A program made the translations under genes and the position numbers. From positions 4,923 through 68,922 of the forward strand of contig MNCI01016011.1 in the NCBI GenBank assembly GCA_015680685.1: 64,000 nt of DNA. The letters run 5' to 3'. Source of the DNA: Gnetum montanum (Eukaryota > Streptophyta > Gnetopsida > Gnetales > Gnetaceae). Under the pieces are notes generated by a model. The model saw only the letters and a program-made list of their open reading frames with translations. It ran no database searches and was not told the DNA's origin. Of this stretch, positions 34,758 through 46,990 are shown piece by piece. The stretch's first letter is position 1, and every line of letters begins with the position of its first letter.

Positions 34758-35678
34758 TGATGAATCGTGGTTTGTCAGGTGCCGATATCAGACCCTTGAC
34801 ATTGGACCCTTAACATCAGACCTTTGACATTGGATCCTTAGTATCAAACCCTTAATATCAGACCCTTAATATCGGGTATGCAATATCATGACCTGGGCAA
34901 TGATATCGGATACATGATATCGTTGTTCTTGTGTAAGCCTATAAATACCACATTTGGGTGCACAGGAAAGAGTAAGTTTTAGAGTAAGTTAGTGTTAGAA
35001 TAGAGTCTTTTTTGTTCATTTTTAGTTTATCTCAACTCTTTCCCTAGTGCATGACCACAGTGTGATGATTGTAATTGTATAGAACCTTTATTCAAGTGTG
35101 ACATACTTGGACACGTGCATGACTGACAATAAAGATCGAGATTACTTCATCATTGCAGCATTCACTTAGTTTTAATTGCTTAATTTTTATTTATTATTTT
35201 CCTAATTAATATTTCTTACCCTTCATTTACTATCCCTATTATTAAATGTGGAATGAGTATGACTTAATCACGAGCATTTAAGTGTGACTACTTGGTAACC
35301 TAGGAGCGTACCTAGGACATGTGCTTGGTAATCCTAGTAGTAGTACATGAGGTCCAAGATGTGTATGGATGATTAAGGGACAGATGCTCATCACACTTAG
35401 GCTAGTTTAGACTCTCTTCACCCTTTCCCTATTAGCTTAAACAAAGTTATTTCCATTGTCCCTAGGAGTAGCACTAGTTAGGACCACATCATACACCTCA
35501 CTCTGGACTAAACCATACATGACAAAGCAAATACTAGTCCAGGTGGGAAGACAGTGAACTATGATTAATGTGTAACAATCTAAATACAACAACTAGTCTA
35601 TCTATGGAGTTCGACCAGATTGTGCATGAACACTCGTATTCATATGGTTGAGTGTAGGGGGTACCTTGCCACTCATCA
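34758..35678 (+). repeat. 3' LTR of gag-only element copy 2
   Basis: It starts TGATGAATCGTGG and ends CCACTCATCA before the AAAAT duplication. The U3 array (about 34780-34925) has about one more unit than the 5' LTR. TATAAATA is at 34940-34947. A short duplication around GAGTAAGTT (about 34973-34997) is absent from the 5' LTR. Confidence 0.88.
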
Positions 35679-35683
35679 AAAAT

Positions 35684-38187
35684 CATATTCAATTAACCAA
35701 GTAAAAAGAAATGAATTATCAAGTACTTTTTTGGTGATAATACTTGATGATAGCTATGAACTCTTATTATGCAATGATGTAGATACAAAGCACCAATCTA
35801 TTTTTAAATAATCTAATCCTTCCTCAGCATCTTTGAAAAACTAATGCTTTTGGGTATATGAATCTTAGGGACTTATATCAATATGTTAAATCTAAAGATT
35901 TAGGTCATATTTGATTAGGTGAGTGTGTAAATATTAAATCTATCCTTTAATTTAAAAAATTGGTTGGTTTTTCCCAACTAAATTCATAGATGTATCAGTG
36001 ATTCTTTAGATTGAATTTTTTCCTTTTGATTTTGAAATCTTGAAAAAAATTACATTTCATATCTACATATCCTCATGCATTTTGTCTTCATATGTCTCTT
36101 CATGTAATCCTAGCTTTAGCTCTAGTTGACATAATTTGATATCATGTGAGCTAAAAGATGTAATCTCTGCAAATGCAAGAATTTTAGGATTTAAAATTTA
36201 TGTGGATAAAGCACCAATAGATTTAGGGTGTACTTGGTTATAGGAATCTTGTGAAGTTAAATATTCAAATTCCATACATTAGATTATAAAAGTTTTTAGT
36301 CATTACAATAATTTTTTAAAGATTTGTATGGTTCTTTAAGGATGAATCTTCAGATTATTGTTGTATCCACTAAATATACTTAGAATTTGTTGATTTTTAA
36401 ATTCTTTCCCATTATTGCTTCCATATGTAGAGGTATTAACTACTCACATTCATAAATCCTAATATTTAATATGTATTGCGATTCAATATTGTAAATTCAA
36501 GTAACCAATTATGCCCTAATAAATTAACCACACCAATTTAAGAATCTGAATATAAATGGCTAAAGAAACATAGTTGGGTGAATCTAGTGGTGGCCTAACT
36601 ATAATAAGTTTTTTCCCTATGGGGAGATTTATATCAAAATTCCATAATGTTTCCATACAAAACTAAATAACATTTTAGCATAGAAAGTAGAATTTGCAAA
36701 GACACCATAAAGAGATTCATCTACCTAAATATAGACTTAGTTGTAGCAAAATAATTAAACAAATACTTTAGTATTTACAAAGATTACAAAATTTATTTTT
36801 CTTGTTAAATTTTAATTCTTTTCAAAATTCATTACACTTCCCAAAAGTCTTTGTACAACTTTCATAAGTTCATCTATTAACTCTTAGAATATATGTAGCT
36901 TGAAACTTTGATTTATTCATAGAACTCTCAAAAATACTAAAAATCAAACTTTCGTAAGTTCATCCATTGACTTTGAGAATATGTGTAATTTCAAGTATTG
37001 ATTTATTCCTAGAACTTTAAAAAGACTAAAAATCCATCAAGTTAACTTTGAAGATTTAAATTTTGCTCGGTAGAACCTCAAAGGTAAGTGCCCATTGATG
37101 CATTATTGTAATGAAAAAGAAGCAACATCTTAATTTGCTTGAACAATGCATAACCCTGACTCACACATAAACTTATTTCCTAATGCTAAATTTAGACCCA
37201 ACTATTACACATCGAGTTTGATCTATTTTGAACTCCAAAATTGGAAGCTCTAACGGAGTTTTGTGATCCGTCTATTTTTACGTAAAACTTTGTTAGAGCT
37301 TTGGCTAGTGCTTTCCAAAGCCCTTGCTAGATACTCACTCATTTTGATAACACTGATTGCCTATGTCAGTATCCACCGCTAAAATTAAAGCCATAATTGT
37401 GCATGATTTTGGAACCTTGGTTCATACCGCCATAGCTTCCAAAAACCTGAATTTAGGCTGCCAAAATGTGAAAAGGTAATTTGCAAACACAATTTTTCCA
37501 GTTTCTCCCATCATTCCTAGTAGTTTCATAATCTGGCTGGTACGCCATTTCATGATGGAAACCAGTTTTGCATGCTTTGACACCAACATGCTGGTAACAT
37601 TGTTTTGTTATGATACTTCCTGGTTCATGGTTGAATCGCTAAGCAAAGATCCAAGTCACCTCTACTTGGTTGCCCATCATTCATCCAAACTACATGTTAT
37701 GTCCGTGATGAGGACATCACCAATTTTCCATTATTTTATTCTTTTCTGCTGCCATCCACACCCTGCCAAGCAGTCATGCTCTCTCCCATTTCTGTCCTCA
37801 TGGTTGTTGGGGCAAGGTTGGATAAATATGGGTGTTGATCGGTTCTAAGTTAGGGGTGTGAGCCTGGATGCTAGGTTTGTTGTTGAGAGAGAACTGTGCT
37901 CTTGAATAGCCACCGTGCCTTGGATATAATTTTCATGCTTTAATACCGTGATTTTTTCCTTTGATGTATTGCATTACTGGATTTTCCAGTCCATTTCCAG
38001 TACACTCTGGCATCATTTAGGACACTTTCTGCATCCTCACCGTGAATGTTTCTGATTTTTCCGTGCTTCTACTGCTATAGTGGTACATACACCATGAATA
38101 TAATTTTCCCACCGTTATTCATGGTGATATGGTGTTTTATTAGTTGCTGTATAACCCAAGGTGTTGCTTATCTCGTACCGAAATGGT
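35684..38187. other. Inter-element sequence, no gene assigned
   Basis: AT-rich to about 37200 and more GC-balanced afterwards. The open frame 37552-37848 (98 codons, cysteine- and histidine-rich, no known motif) has no support beyond length. No terminal repeats were found. A 14-base phrase near 36880 (AAGTTCATC with CTATTAACTC) recurs in diverged form near 36956, suggesting a small local duplication of about 78 bases. Confidence 0.45.
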
Positions 38188-38192
38188 AAGCA

Positions 38193-38644
38193 TGAAAGAA
38201 ATCTTATGTGCATCAAAAACCGGATTGCACAAGCGAAAGCATGTAAAAACAGATCTCTTAATCTACAAATGTGCATGAAACAAAAATGCACAAATCAATT
38301 TTGAAAAATAGATCGAACTGACCTCCAGCCATTGATGCCATTGATGTCTGAATGTTTCGGATCTTCTTTCACACGGGCGCTCTGCGATGATGGTGTATGC
38401 AGACTGTAAGCAACTGTGAAAGAGACCTGAACTGCTACACTGCAATTGATTCCCCATGCCTTGTTCTCCCATCAAAAACCCAAAAGGCCTCGGAATCAGT
38501 TACCATTTATTAGAAAAATATGAGACCATTACAAGATAACAATGAATAGATTTCAACGGATGGATTGCAACGAGTTGTCACCATATGTTGCAATCGATGA
38601 CAATCGTTTCCACACGTTGCTTGCCAAGGATAGCAACGTAAGCT
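38193..38644 (-). repeat. 3' LTR of the copia element (cut by gap)
   Basis: Begins TGAAAGAAATC on the plus strand (the LTR end in element orientation) and aligns base for base with 44331 onward until the N run. The remaining roughly 60 bases are in the gap. Confidence 0.9.
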
Positions 38645-39397
38645 NNNNNNNNNNNNNNNNNNNNNNNNNNNNNNNNNNNNNNNNNNNNNNNNNNNNNNNN
38701 NNNNNNNNNNNNNNNNNNNNNNNNNNNNNNNNNNNNNNNNNNNNNNNNNNNNNNNNNNNNNNNNNNNNNNNNNNNNNNNNNNNNNNNNNNNNNNNNNNNN
38801 NNNNNNNNNNNNNNNNNNNNNNNNNNNNNNNNNNNNNNNNNNNNNNNNNNNNNNNNNNNNNNNNNNNNNNNNNNNNNNNNNNNNNNNNNNNNNNNNNNNN
38901 NNNNNNNNNNNNNNNNNNNNNNNNNNNNNNNNNNNNNNNNNNNNNNNNNNNNNNNNNNNNNNNNNNNNNNNNNNNNNNNNNNNNNNNNNNNNNNNNNNNN
39001 NNNNNNNNNNNNNNNNNNNNNNNNNNNNNNNNNNNNNNNNNNNNNNNNNNNNNNNNNNNNNNNNNNNNNNNNNNNNNNNNNNNNNNNNNNNNNNNNNNNN
39101 NNNNNNNNNNNNNNNNNNNNNNNNNNNNNNNNNNNNNNNNNNNNNNNNNNNNNNNNNNNNNNNNNNNNNNNNNNNNNNNNNNNNNNNNNNNNNNNNNNNN
39201 NNNNNNNNNNNNNNNNNNNNNNNNNNNNNNNNNNNNNNNNNNNNNNNNNNNNNNNNNNNNNNNNNNNNNNNNNNNNNNNNNNNNNNNNNNNNNNNNNNNN
39301 NNNNNNNNNNNNNNNNNNNNNNNNNNNNNNNNNNNNNNNNNNNNNNNNNNNNNNNNNNNNNNNNNNNNNNNNNNNNNNNNNNNNNNNNNNNNNNNNN
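38645..39397. other. Assembly gap (753 N)
   Basis: The gap should hold the start of the 3' LTR (in element orientation), the polypurine tract and the RNase H domain of the copia element. Its length may be an estimate. Confidence 0.95.
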
Positions 39398-40665
39398 GCT
39401 TCCAACAGTTGAAGCATATGGAATGTTGCTCATGTGACTTTTCTCTAAATCATTCATAGGGCACTGGTTCAAATTGAACCTGTCACCCTTTACAATGGGT
39501 GCAATACTTGGTGAACAATCTTTCATCCGAAACCTCTCTAGAACTTTATTAATATAGGTTTCTTACAATAGACCCAGAATATATCTAGATCTATCCCTAT
39601 GGATCTTAATGCCAAGGACATAAGATGCCTCACCCATATCCTACATGTCAAAATTCTTAGAGAGAAATTGTTTCACCACATATAAAAATCCATGATCATT
39701 GGTTGCAAGAAGGATATCATCCACATAGAGGACAAGAAAATAGATTTTACTCCCACTGACCTTCTAGTATATGCATTGATCCATGATGTTTTCTTCAAAG
39801 CCAAATGAAGTGATGACATCATGGAATTTCAAATACCACTGATGGGAGGCCTGTTTCAAGCCATATATAGACTTCTTAAGCTTGCATACCAATTGCTCAC
39901 CATAATTAGAGGAGAATCCTTCAGGTTGTTTCATATAAACCTCTTCCTCTAGATCACCATTAAGGAATGTTGTTTTCACATCCATTTGATGTAGTTCAAA
40001 ATCAAAGTGAGCTACCAATTCCAAGATCACACGAAGGGAGTCCTTCTTAGATACAGGAGAAAAGGTCTCCATGTAATCTATTCCCTCCTGCTGAGTGAAC
40101 CCTTTGGCAACAAGTCTAGCCTTATATCTTTCAATGTTGCCCAAGGAGTCTCTTTTAGTCTTGAAGACCCATTTGGATCCTATGGCTTTAACACCATTGG
40201 GCAACTTGACAAGATCCCAGACTCCATTAGTGGACATAGAGTTCATCTCATCTTTCATGGCATCATACCATAAGTCGGATTCCTTACAACTCATGGCTTG
40301 TGAAAACGTGTCAGGATCATTTTCGGCTCCTATGTTGTAGTCAGATTCCTGTAGATACACTATATAGTCACTAGGAATCGCTGATCGCTTTATTCTAGTA
40401 GATCGTCTTAATGTTGGTTCATCAGGCTCCTGAGGGGCAAGATGATCAACAGGCTATTCAACAGGAACTGGTATCTATTGTTCAGCTGGATCTACTATGT
40501 CTTGACCAACATTTTGTGGAACTTCAACAACTGGTGGATGTACATCACGTATTTGTACTGTAGGCATGTTGTGTACAATAATCAATCAAGTACTTGAAGT
40601 AGAGGGTTGAGCATCCGCATGATCAGTCGCTGGAATTTCGTTCCAGGAATGATGACTCCCACTAA
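39398..40665 (-). pseudogene. Copia reverse transcriptase, interrupted
   Basis: Open from 40360 to 39764 on the minus strand. It runs from ALWYDAMKDEM-type wording (ESDLWYDAMKDEMNSM) through WVFKTKRDSLGNIERYKARL, VAKGFTQQEGIDYMETFSPV, QMDVKTTFLNGDLEEEVYM and LKKSIYGLKQASHQWY, the classic copia RT series. A single TAG at 39766-39764 interrupts the frame. Beyond it the same frame resumes and carries the catalytic YVDD (complement of 39716-39727), then runs into the gap. Between 40665 and 40361 the low-conservation linker (with EPTLRRSTRIKRS) has stops. This is the enzyme that would copy element RNA. Confidence 0.85.
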
Positions 40666-42807
40666 TCAAGTCATTCTCAAGAAATTTAGCATTCCTTGAT
40701 TCCACAAACCTAGTAGTATGTGATGGACAATAAAATTGTATCCCTTAGACTGTTCGGCATATCCAACGAAATACCCACTTATGGTCCTAGGGTCTAGCTT
40801 CTTCTCTTGTGGATTATCGAATCTTACCTCAGACGGGCATCCCCAAATGCGTATATGTCGCAAACTCGGTTTCCAACCTTTCCACAATTCAAATGGTGTC
40901 TTAGAGACAACCTTGGTTGGAACTTGGTTTAATATATACACTGCCATCTTAAGGGCTTCATTCCACAAAGACTTAGGAAGCTTGGAGCTGCTAAGCATAC
41001 TCCGCACCATGTTCAATAATGTTCGGTTTCTTCTTTCTGCCACACCATTTTGGTCCGGAGAACCAGGCATAGTGTATTGGGCAACAATCCCATGATCTTG
41101 AAGAAACTTAGCAAAGGGACTAGGTGCTTGTCCATCATTAGTGTATCTACCATAGTATTCACCACCTCTATCAGACCTCACTATCTTTATTTGCTTACCG
41201 CATTGTTTCTCTACTTCAGCCTTAAATACCTTAAAGGCATCTAAAGCTTCATTTTTGTGATGAAGCAAGTAGAGATACATGTATCGTGAGTAGTCATCAA
41301 TAAAGGTAATGAAATACCGTTGATCATATGCATCCATATCTGGACTACAAATATCCGTATGTATGATTTCTAATATGGCAGAACTCCTCTTGGCACCTTT
41401 CTTTGACACATTGGTCTGCTTTCCCTTTATGCAGTTTACACAAGTGTCAAAGTCAGTAAAATCAAGAGTACTAAGTACTCCATCAGTTACCAAGCGCTTG
41501 ATTCTCTCAATGGAGATATGGCCTAATCTACGATGCCATAACATAGAGGATTCCTCATTCATAACACATCGCTTAATGCCAGCATGAACATGCATAGAAG
41601 TGTAAGAAGTGTCGTTTTGTAAATTAAGTTGAAAAAGACCATCTGTTAATGTACCATTTCCAACTATTTCAGATCTATAAGATACACTGAACATAGTATC
41701 TGAAAAGTTAAAGGAAAATCCCAATGATACAAGCCTTGATACAGAAATTAAATTCCTTGAAAAACAAGGAATGTAAAATGTCCTTTCCAAATCCAAAACA
41801 AAACCACTACTTAAAACTAATTTGCATGTGCCAATCGCTTCCACATGTGAGCGCATCTTGTTGCCCGAATAGATGCATGACTCACTTCCTACTGGCTTCC
41901 TTAGGTTTGCTAATCCCTGCAAGGAATTAGTAACATGGATTGTAGAACCGGAGTCAATCCACCATGTGTTATGACTAACATCAACCATATTAGATTCAAA
42001 ACAAACAAATGAGGATTGAGTACCTTTCTTTTCAAGCCATCTCTGATGTTTAAGGCAATCTTTCTTTATGTGCCCTTTCTTTTTACAGAAAAAGCATCTA
42101 GATTCCTTCTTGATATCAGCTTGTGGAGGGATTTTTCCCTTCCCTTTAGTGTTGACTTGTTTTGTATTCTTTCCTTGCATGGCCAGATGCACACTTTCCT
42201 TTGCTTCCATGGCAAGTCTACCCTCTTCTTGCACACACATGGTCATCAATTCATTAATTGACCATTTGTCCTTATGTGTGTTGTAAGAAATCTTAAAGGG
42301 TCCATACTGCGGTGGGAGCGTGTTTAGGATGTAGTGCACAAGGAAAGATTCAGACATCTCAACCTCAAGTGTTTTTAGTTGAGCCGCTATGTCCCTCATG
42401 TGCATGATGTGCTCACGCACACCACCAATTCTAGTGAGCTTCATGGATGAGAACTTCATTATCAAGGTGCTGGCCAACGCTTTGTCTGATGTTTCAAATT
42501 GTTCATCAATAGCTTTTAACAAAGCGCGCACATTGTTATACTGTTCCAATGATCCACGTATACCAGCCGAGATCTTGGTTTTTATGAACATTACGCAGAG
42601 ACGATTAGATCGCTCCCATTTATCATAAAGACCAATATCATCTGGATGGCTGGTTGCATTAACCGCAGGTGGTTCATCCTTACGGATAGCATAATCAATG
42701 TCCATCCATCCTAAATGAAGGAGAATTCTCTCCTTCCACACCTTGTAATTATCACCCATCAATTCAGGAATGTCACATTTAAAGTCAGAGTAATTTACAG
42801 GTTGCAT
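40666..42807 (-). CDS. Copia gag-protease-integrase polyprotein (frameshifted end)
   Basis: 713 codons. Residues about 1-230 are the copia gag (UBN2-type) domain. [14 protein letters not shown] near 238-251 is a CCHC RNA-binding knuckle. [13 protein letters not shown] near 284 is the protease active site with D-S-G intact. [18 protein letters not shown] near 425 is the GAG-pre-integrase HHCC region with CVNCIKGK following. The integrase core has HTDICSPD, then [11 protein letters not shown], then [14 protein letters not shown], so D, D and E are all present. At about 40735 a one-base shift diverts the last 17 or so residues. The proper frame continues for about 45 more codons before the linker stops. 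The gene starts at the ATG right after the leader. Confidence 0.85.
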   Translation of the reverse strand: MQPVNYSDFKCDIPELMGDNYKVWKERILLHLGWMDIDYAIRKDEPPAVNATSHPDDIGLYDKWERSNRLCVMFIKTKISAGIRGSLEQYNNVRALLKAIDEQFETSDKALASTLIMKFSSMKLTRIGGVREHIMHMRDIAAQLKTLEVEMSESFLVHYILNTLPPQYGPFKISYNTHKDKWSINELMTMCVQEEGRLAMEAKESVHLAMQGKNTKQVNTKGKGKIPPQADIKKESRCFFCKKKGHIKKDCLKHQRWLEKKGTQSSFVCFESNMVDVSHNTWWIDSGSTIHVTNSLQGLANLRKPVGSESCIYSGNKMRSHVEAIGTCKLVLSSGFVLDLERTFYIPCFSRNLISVSRLVSLGFSFNFSDTMFSVSYRSEIVGNGTLTDGLFQLNLQNDTSYTSMHVHAGIKRCVMNEESSMLWHRRLGHISIERIKRLVTDGVLSTLDFTDFDTCVNCIKGKQTNVSKKGAKRSSAILEIIHTDICSPDMDAYDQRYFITFIDDYSRYMYLYLLHHKNEALDAFKVFKAEVEKQCGKQIKIVRSDRGGEYYGRYTNDGQAPSPFAKFLQDHGIVAQYTMPGSPDQNGVAERRNRTLLNMVRSMLSSSKLPKSLWNEALKMAVYILNQVPTKVVSKTPFELWKGWKPSLRHIRIWGCPSEVRFDNPQEKKLDPRTISGYFVGYAEQSKGYNFIVHHILLGLWNQGMLNFLRMT

Positions 42808-44315
42808 AGCTGCAAAATAAACATGCTTATGTCACTAAATTTTAGGCTATAAACTGTAGGACATGTGTACCAATGTAAACATGCAAAAATATGAATCACA
42901 TGACATAAAATTGCCTGTGGGCTAAATTTTAATTCAAACAGACTCATATATCCTTATGATGAAGCTATTAAACTATATTCCTTTTCTTAATCCCTGTGGG
43001 CAAATTAAGAAAAATAATTCAATACTTCACCCTGATTAATCACTGTAAATATAATGGAAATTCATGTGGGACAAAATCTATCATATGACAGATGATTAAT
43101 CACAATACTATATATGTGATGAAATACCTTAGGGCACATTTACCAATGTAAAACATGCAAGATATGAATCAAATGACATAAAATTGCCTGTGGGCTAAAT
43201 TTTAATTCAAATAGATCCATATATCCTTATAAGGAAACTATTGAATTATATGCCTTTTCTTAATCCCTGTGGGCAAATTAAGAAAAATAATTCAACATTT
43301 CATCCTGATTGACCACATTAAATATAATAGAAATTCCTGTGGGATAAAGTCTATTATATTACATTTGATTAATCACAATTACTTATGTGATTCAAAACTC
43401 TTAATTTATAATTTTGTATAATCAAAGATACTGTGGCCACTCTATGACTATACAAATTATAAGAATCACTAGTAAATGATGCAAAAATTTTCTTTCTTGT
43501 TATACATACGATTACATTATGCATCAAAATCAATATTGACAAAATGCAATTAAATTCTAAGTAAGCATAAAAAAAACCTACAATCATTTTTTGCTTGAAA
43601 AACACCAAAACATGAGTCCATAATTGCCATTTTTCAAAACAACAATGGAATATATATCTATATATATATTTTCTTCCACATGAATCATTTAAATCAATGC
43701 ATCCTTATTTCGAAAAATGGTAGTATTAAAAACTGCCATTCCAAATGCCAAAATTACTCACCCATGTGAGCAAATTAAATATTTCAAAGGCCATCAGTTT
43801 AAATTCAAATGTCCAAAATTGCAGTAAAATTCCTTTTTCATGTCAAAGGATATTTCAAAATACCAAGGCATCACTTATCGGTATGTTCAAAATTATGGCA
43901 AGCAAAATCGTAGCAGAAATACAAAGGTTCTGTTAAATTTTGACAGTCGCTTACAGAAATAGCAATAGCAATATTCAATCCTTTACTCTTCCTACAGCAC
44001 CCATTGCCTCAATCGGATAGACTGCCCGAGATAGCACCATTCTCTCAGGGTAGCAGATCCATGGCCAGAAGAAAACATAAGGCCAGCATGAAAAATCAAG
44101 GATCCAAACGCTGAAGCACTCATTCTAATTGGGCTAAAGGGGCACCATAAATCGAGATTCCAGATCTCACTAGATCTACTAACATCATAAAAATATGCAG
44201 ACAAAAATTGTAGAAAACCCAAAATGCATAGACAAAAATCGCAGAAATTTGCAGACAGAAACAATGCAGCAAAACCCAGAAAACCAAAACTAAGCATCAA
44301 GGTAGAGATCCAACC
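42808..44315 (-). other. Copia 5' leader
   Basis: Unusually long for copia: 1.5 kb of AT-rich, non-coding sequence between the primer site and the gag ATG. It contains a diverged tandem duplication (42862-43397). The minus-strand frame 44330-43992 begins in the primer site and shows no domain, so it is probably chance. Confidence 0.7.
42862..43397. repeat. Tandem duplication in the copia leader, about 273-base period
   Basis: Units at about 42862-43130 and 43135-43397 share, in order, TACCAATGTAAA, ATAAAATTGCCTGTGGGC, a block ending TTAATCCCTGTGGGCAAATT, and GATTAATCACAAT. Each unit itself contains three CCTGTGGG(C/A)/CATGTGGGA-type phrases. Confidence 0.85.
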
Positions 44316-44328
44316 TGGCTCTGATACC
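44316..44328 (-). promoter_or_regulatory. Primer binding site, initiator tRNA-Met
   Basis: Read on the minus strand it is TGGTATCAGAGCC, two bases (TT) after the LTR end. This is the standard plant copia primer site for initiator methionine tRNA. Confidence 0.9.
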
Positions 44329-44330
44329 AA

Positions 44331-44841
44331 ATGAAAGAAATCATATGTGCATCAAAAACCGGATTGCACAAGTGGAAGCATGTAAAAATAGATCTCTTAA
44401 TCTACAAATGTGCATTAAACAAAAATGCACAAATCAATTTTGAAAAACAGATCGAACTAACCTCCAGCCATTGATGCCATTGATGCATGAATGTTCCGGA
44501 TCTTCTTTCACACGGGCGCTCTGCGGTGATGGTCTATGCAGACTGTAAGCGACTGTGAAAGGGACCTGAATTGCTACACTGCAATTGATTCCCCATGCCT
44601 TGTTCTCCCATCAAGAACCCAAAAGGCCTCGGAATCAGTTACCATTTATTAGAAAAATATGAGACCATTACAAGATAACAATGAATAGATTTCAATGGAT
44701 GGATTGCAACGAGTTGTCACCATATGTTGCAATCGATGACAATTGTTTCCACACGTTGCTTGCCAAGGATAGCAACGTAAGCTGTCAATGGATAGCAATG
44801 AAAACTATCATGTTGCTGTCCAAAGCTATCACATTGTTACA
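44331..44841 (-). repeat. 5' LTR of the copia element, 511 bases
   Basis: In element orientation it starts TGTAACAATG (44841) and ends CTTTCA (44331), followed by the primer site. It is about 96% identical by eye to the visible part of 38193-38644. ORFs that span its outer edge (44681-45019) mix LTR and host sequence. Confidence 0.92.
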
Positions 44842-44846
44842 AAGCA

Positions 44847-46990
44847 TCCACCACGTCCTGTCATTTACGGTTCTGAGTCTATGCAAGATGAAAAAAGGGG
44901 AGAAAACAAGAAGATGCCATACCTTGAAAGAGGAAGAGGAAAAGGACAAGGTCCAAGAACGGTGTCCGTTAACATGGTTGGAGCCATGGCTATATTATGG
45001 AACTTGTAGGCCAAATTGAACGTAATAGAGCCAGTAGAGAGAAGATCAATCCCCGTGGTGGATGCTAGAGAATGAAAGGAGGTTGGTCTATCTGGAGAAG
45101 CTCTACCACCAACTGATGCTCTTTTCACATATGAAAAAGGAGAAGAGAGGTTCTTGCATACTTTGTTTCAAGTTAGTAAGAAAGTTAGAATGGGTATTCC
45201 TTGCTTTAATGGAGGTTTATATATAGATGTTTTGTTAGATCAGATTTGGGAGATAAAGTTTTAATTTGAATTGGAATAAATGAAGGAGAGTAAAAAGGTG
45301 AAAATCACGATGGAGGTTCCTTGCTTTAATGGAATGGGTGTTCCTTACTTTATTGGAGGTTTATATATAGATGTTTTGTTCAATTAGATTTGGCAGATGA
45401 AGTCTTACTTTGATGTTTTGTTCGATTAGATTTGGCAAATGAAGTCTTACTTTGAATTGGAAGAAAGGGAGGAGAGAAAGAAGGTGAAAATCACAATGCC
45501 TTGGTTGACAAGAGTTACTGCCACATGGTAGGAAAAGGTACAGATGAAACATTGTTTAAAGGAGAAAATCAAGATCTAGATTAGATTTGTCTAGAAACTA
45601 AAAAGTAAGTTTTTACCAACTAATCACTACAGAGATATGTACTTCAAATTTCAGAAATGGAAGTAGAGAGAAAAGAGTATAATGGAGTACATAGAGGGGT
45701 TTCACCTTCTGTTTATTCATGTTGAGTTGATAGAGGGCATGGAGGAAGAAGTTGCCCATTATGTTAGTAGTTTTCAAATGACCATCCAAGATGAAATGGT
45801 CATTATAACACCTCACACCATGGAGAAAACATATTAGTTGACATTAAAAGTAGAGAAGAAGCTATAGAGAAGGGAAAAACAATCTCAATTTAGCAGAGGT
45901 AGCTAAAGAAGATGTGGGGGAAACATCCATTGTGGATGTGCGATTACTACTAATGGAAGGCAAGAAGTCCCATAAAAAGATAGATTTCCATGCACACACT
46001 GCGGAAGAGGTGCATATGGATTCCACCATAGGAGAGGTGCCTATGGTTTTTACATTGAGAAAAGTGCATATGAAACTCATCATGAAGGGGTTGATAAATG
46101 TTGTGAACAAAATAAGGGACCATTTTCTGGATTCTACTATAATTGTGGTGAAATCAAGCATCTATTAGTGAACTGCCTATGAAGAAATTGGGAAAAAACA
46201 TACCACATTACTAACACCAAGAACCAAGAAGAAGATAGTGCAAGCTCTTCTAATGTGAAAACACCAATGGAGGCTTAGTCAAAAGCTAAGGTTGCTGTCC
46301 AAATTCATGAGCAAATGATCTTAAAGACAAGAACCTTGTCAATAATCAAGGAGTTAGAAGTGGATGAAAGAAGTAGCCTACTAATATTTCAAATTCGGTC
46401 TAATGATAAATTATTCAAATGGTTGATGATAATGGTAGCTCTGATAATCCAGTTTCTAAAATTATGGTAGAATAGCTGTAGTCACTAGTTAAGCCACATC
46501 CAAAGCATATATGGTTAGTTAGTTGGATCAAAATAACAATCATAAAATTACTCACTAGTGCATGATGAAGTTTAAAATGGGTTCATTTTCAAATACGGTG
46601 CTTTATGATGTAATCCCCATGGATGCTTGCTTCCTCATTTTGGACAAACCATGGCAATATGATAGGCATTTCTTAGTTAATTCATGATTTAACACTATGA
46701 CTGTGAAGAAAAATGTTCTGTCTTAGACTACATGGTGATAAAAACAAGAAGGTTGTAATACCACCATCATTAAGATTTTGCATAGTGAAGAAATTAGAGA
46801 TGGTCCCAACCATCAACTTGAAGAAGAAGGCTTTTGCCAGTGTGGTAAATTGGAATTACTCCCAAAAATTACATGTTGATGCATAAATTTTGGACATACC
46901 AACACCTGAGAAAAAATTGTTTGAGGAGACTATTGCCTAGGGTGCCTTCCCTATGTGACATTCCAAAAAGTAAATTAAATTGAAAAGTTA
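44847..46990 (+). pseudogene. Gypsy gag-protease remnant (chromovirus-like)
   Basis: From 45655 the plus strand reads EYIEGFHLLF and EVAHYVSSFQMTIQDEM, matching the gag segment that ends in the L-A-L-K-A-E-E-K-L helix. A weakened knuckle FYYNCGEIKHLLVNC lies at 46133-46177 (first cysteine lost). A protease C-terminal remnant at about 46480-46700 is in broken frames and has the P-M-D-A-C-x-L-L-x-G-x-P-W-Q-Y-D block in mutated form. Many stops occur. Upstream (44847-45650) is unassigned, with small tandem repeats at 45370-45453. No RT follows. Confidence 0.6.
45370..45453 (+). repeat. Two tandem 42-base units
   Basis: Units starting GATGTTTTGTTC at 45370 and 45412 differ at a few positions. 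A related phrase, GGTTTATATATAGATG, also recurs at 45215 and 45358, indicating earlier local duplication. Confidence 0.8.

Larger units (their letters stand above)
30617..35678 (+). mobile_element. Gag-only (pol-less) LTR retrotransposon, copy 2
   Basis: AAAAT lies on both sides (30612-30616 and 35679-35683). The 5' LTR is 30617-31511, the primer site 31513-31530, the internal domain about 3.2 kb, the polypurine tract 34744-34757 and the 3' LTR 34758-35678. The internal domain contains a truncated gag and an unassigned open frame at 34141, and no pol motif. Landmarks in the internal domain are shared with copy 1. The LTRs differ from each other by roughly 7% in the parts I compared by eye, plus a short duplication. 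Confidence 0.88.
38193..44841 (-). mobile_element. Near-complete Ty1/copia element
   Basis: AAGCA occurs at 38188-38192 and 44842-44846. In minus orientation the 5' LTR is 44841-44331, the primer site 44328-44316, a 1.5-kb leader follows, then gag-protease-integrase 42807-40666, RT from about 40500 into an assembly gap (38645-39397), and the 3' LTR ending at 38193. Integrase before RT is the copia order. By eye the visible part of the left LTR (38193-38644) differs from the right LTR at about 18 positions, near 4%. One frameshift and a few stops disable the polyprotein. Confidence 0.9.

Noticed and set aside
38510-39526. Long open frames of 279-338 codons on both strands across 38645-39397
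   Set aside because: They consist almost entirely of N; the open length is an artefact of the gap.
43992-44330. 112-codon minus-strand frame in the copia leader
   Set aside because: It begins within the primer binding site and shows no domain; hydrophobic stretches come from T-rich sequence.
44681-45019. 112-codon plus-strand frame, and a host reading through the AAGCA site
   Set aside because: The frame mixes LTR and flank. The pre-insertion reading (about 38155-38192 joined to 44847) is only some 65 codons with no known motif, too weak to call a host gene.
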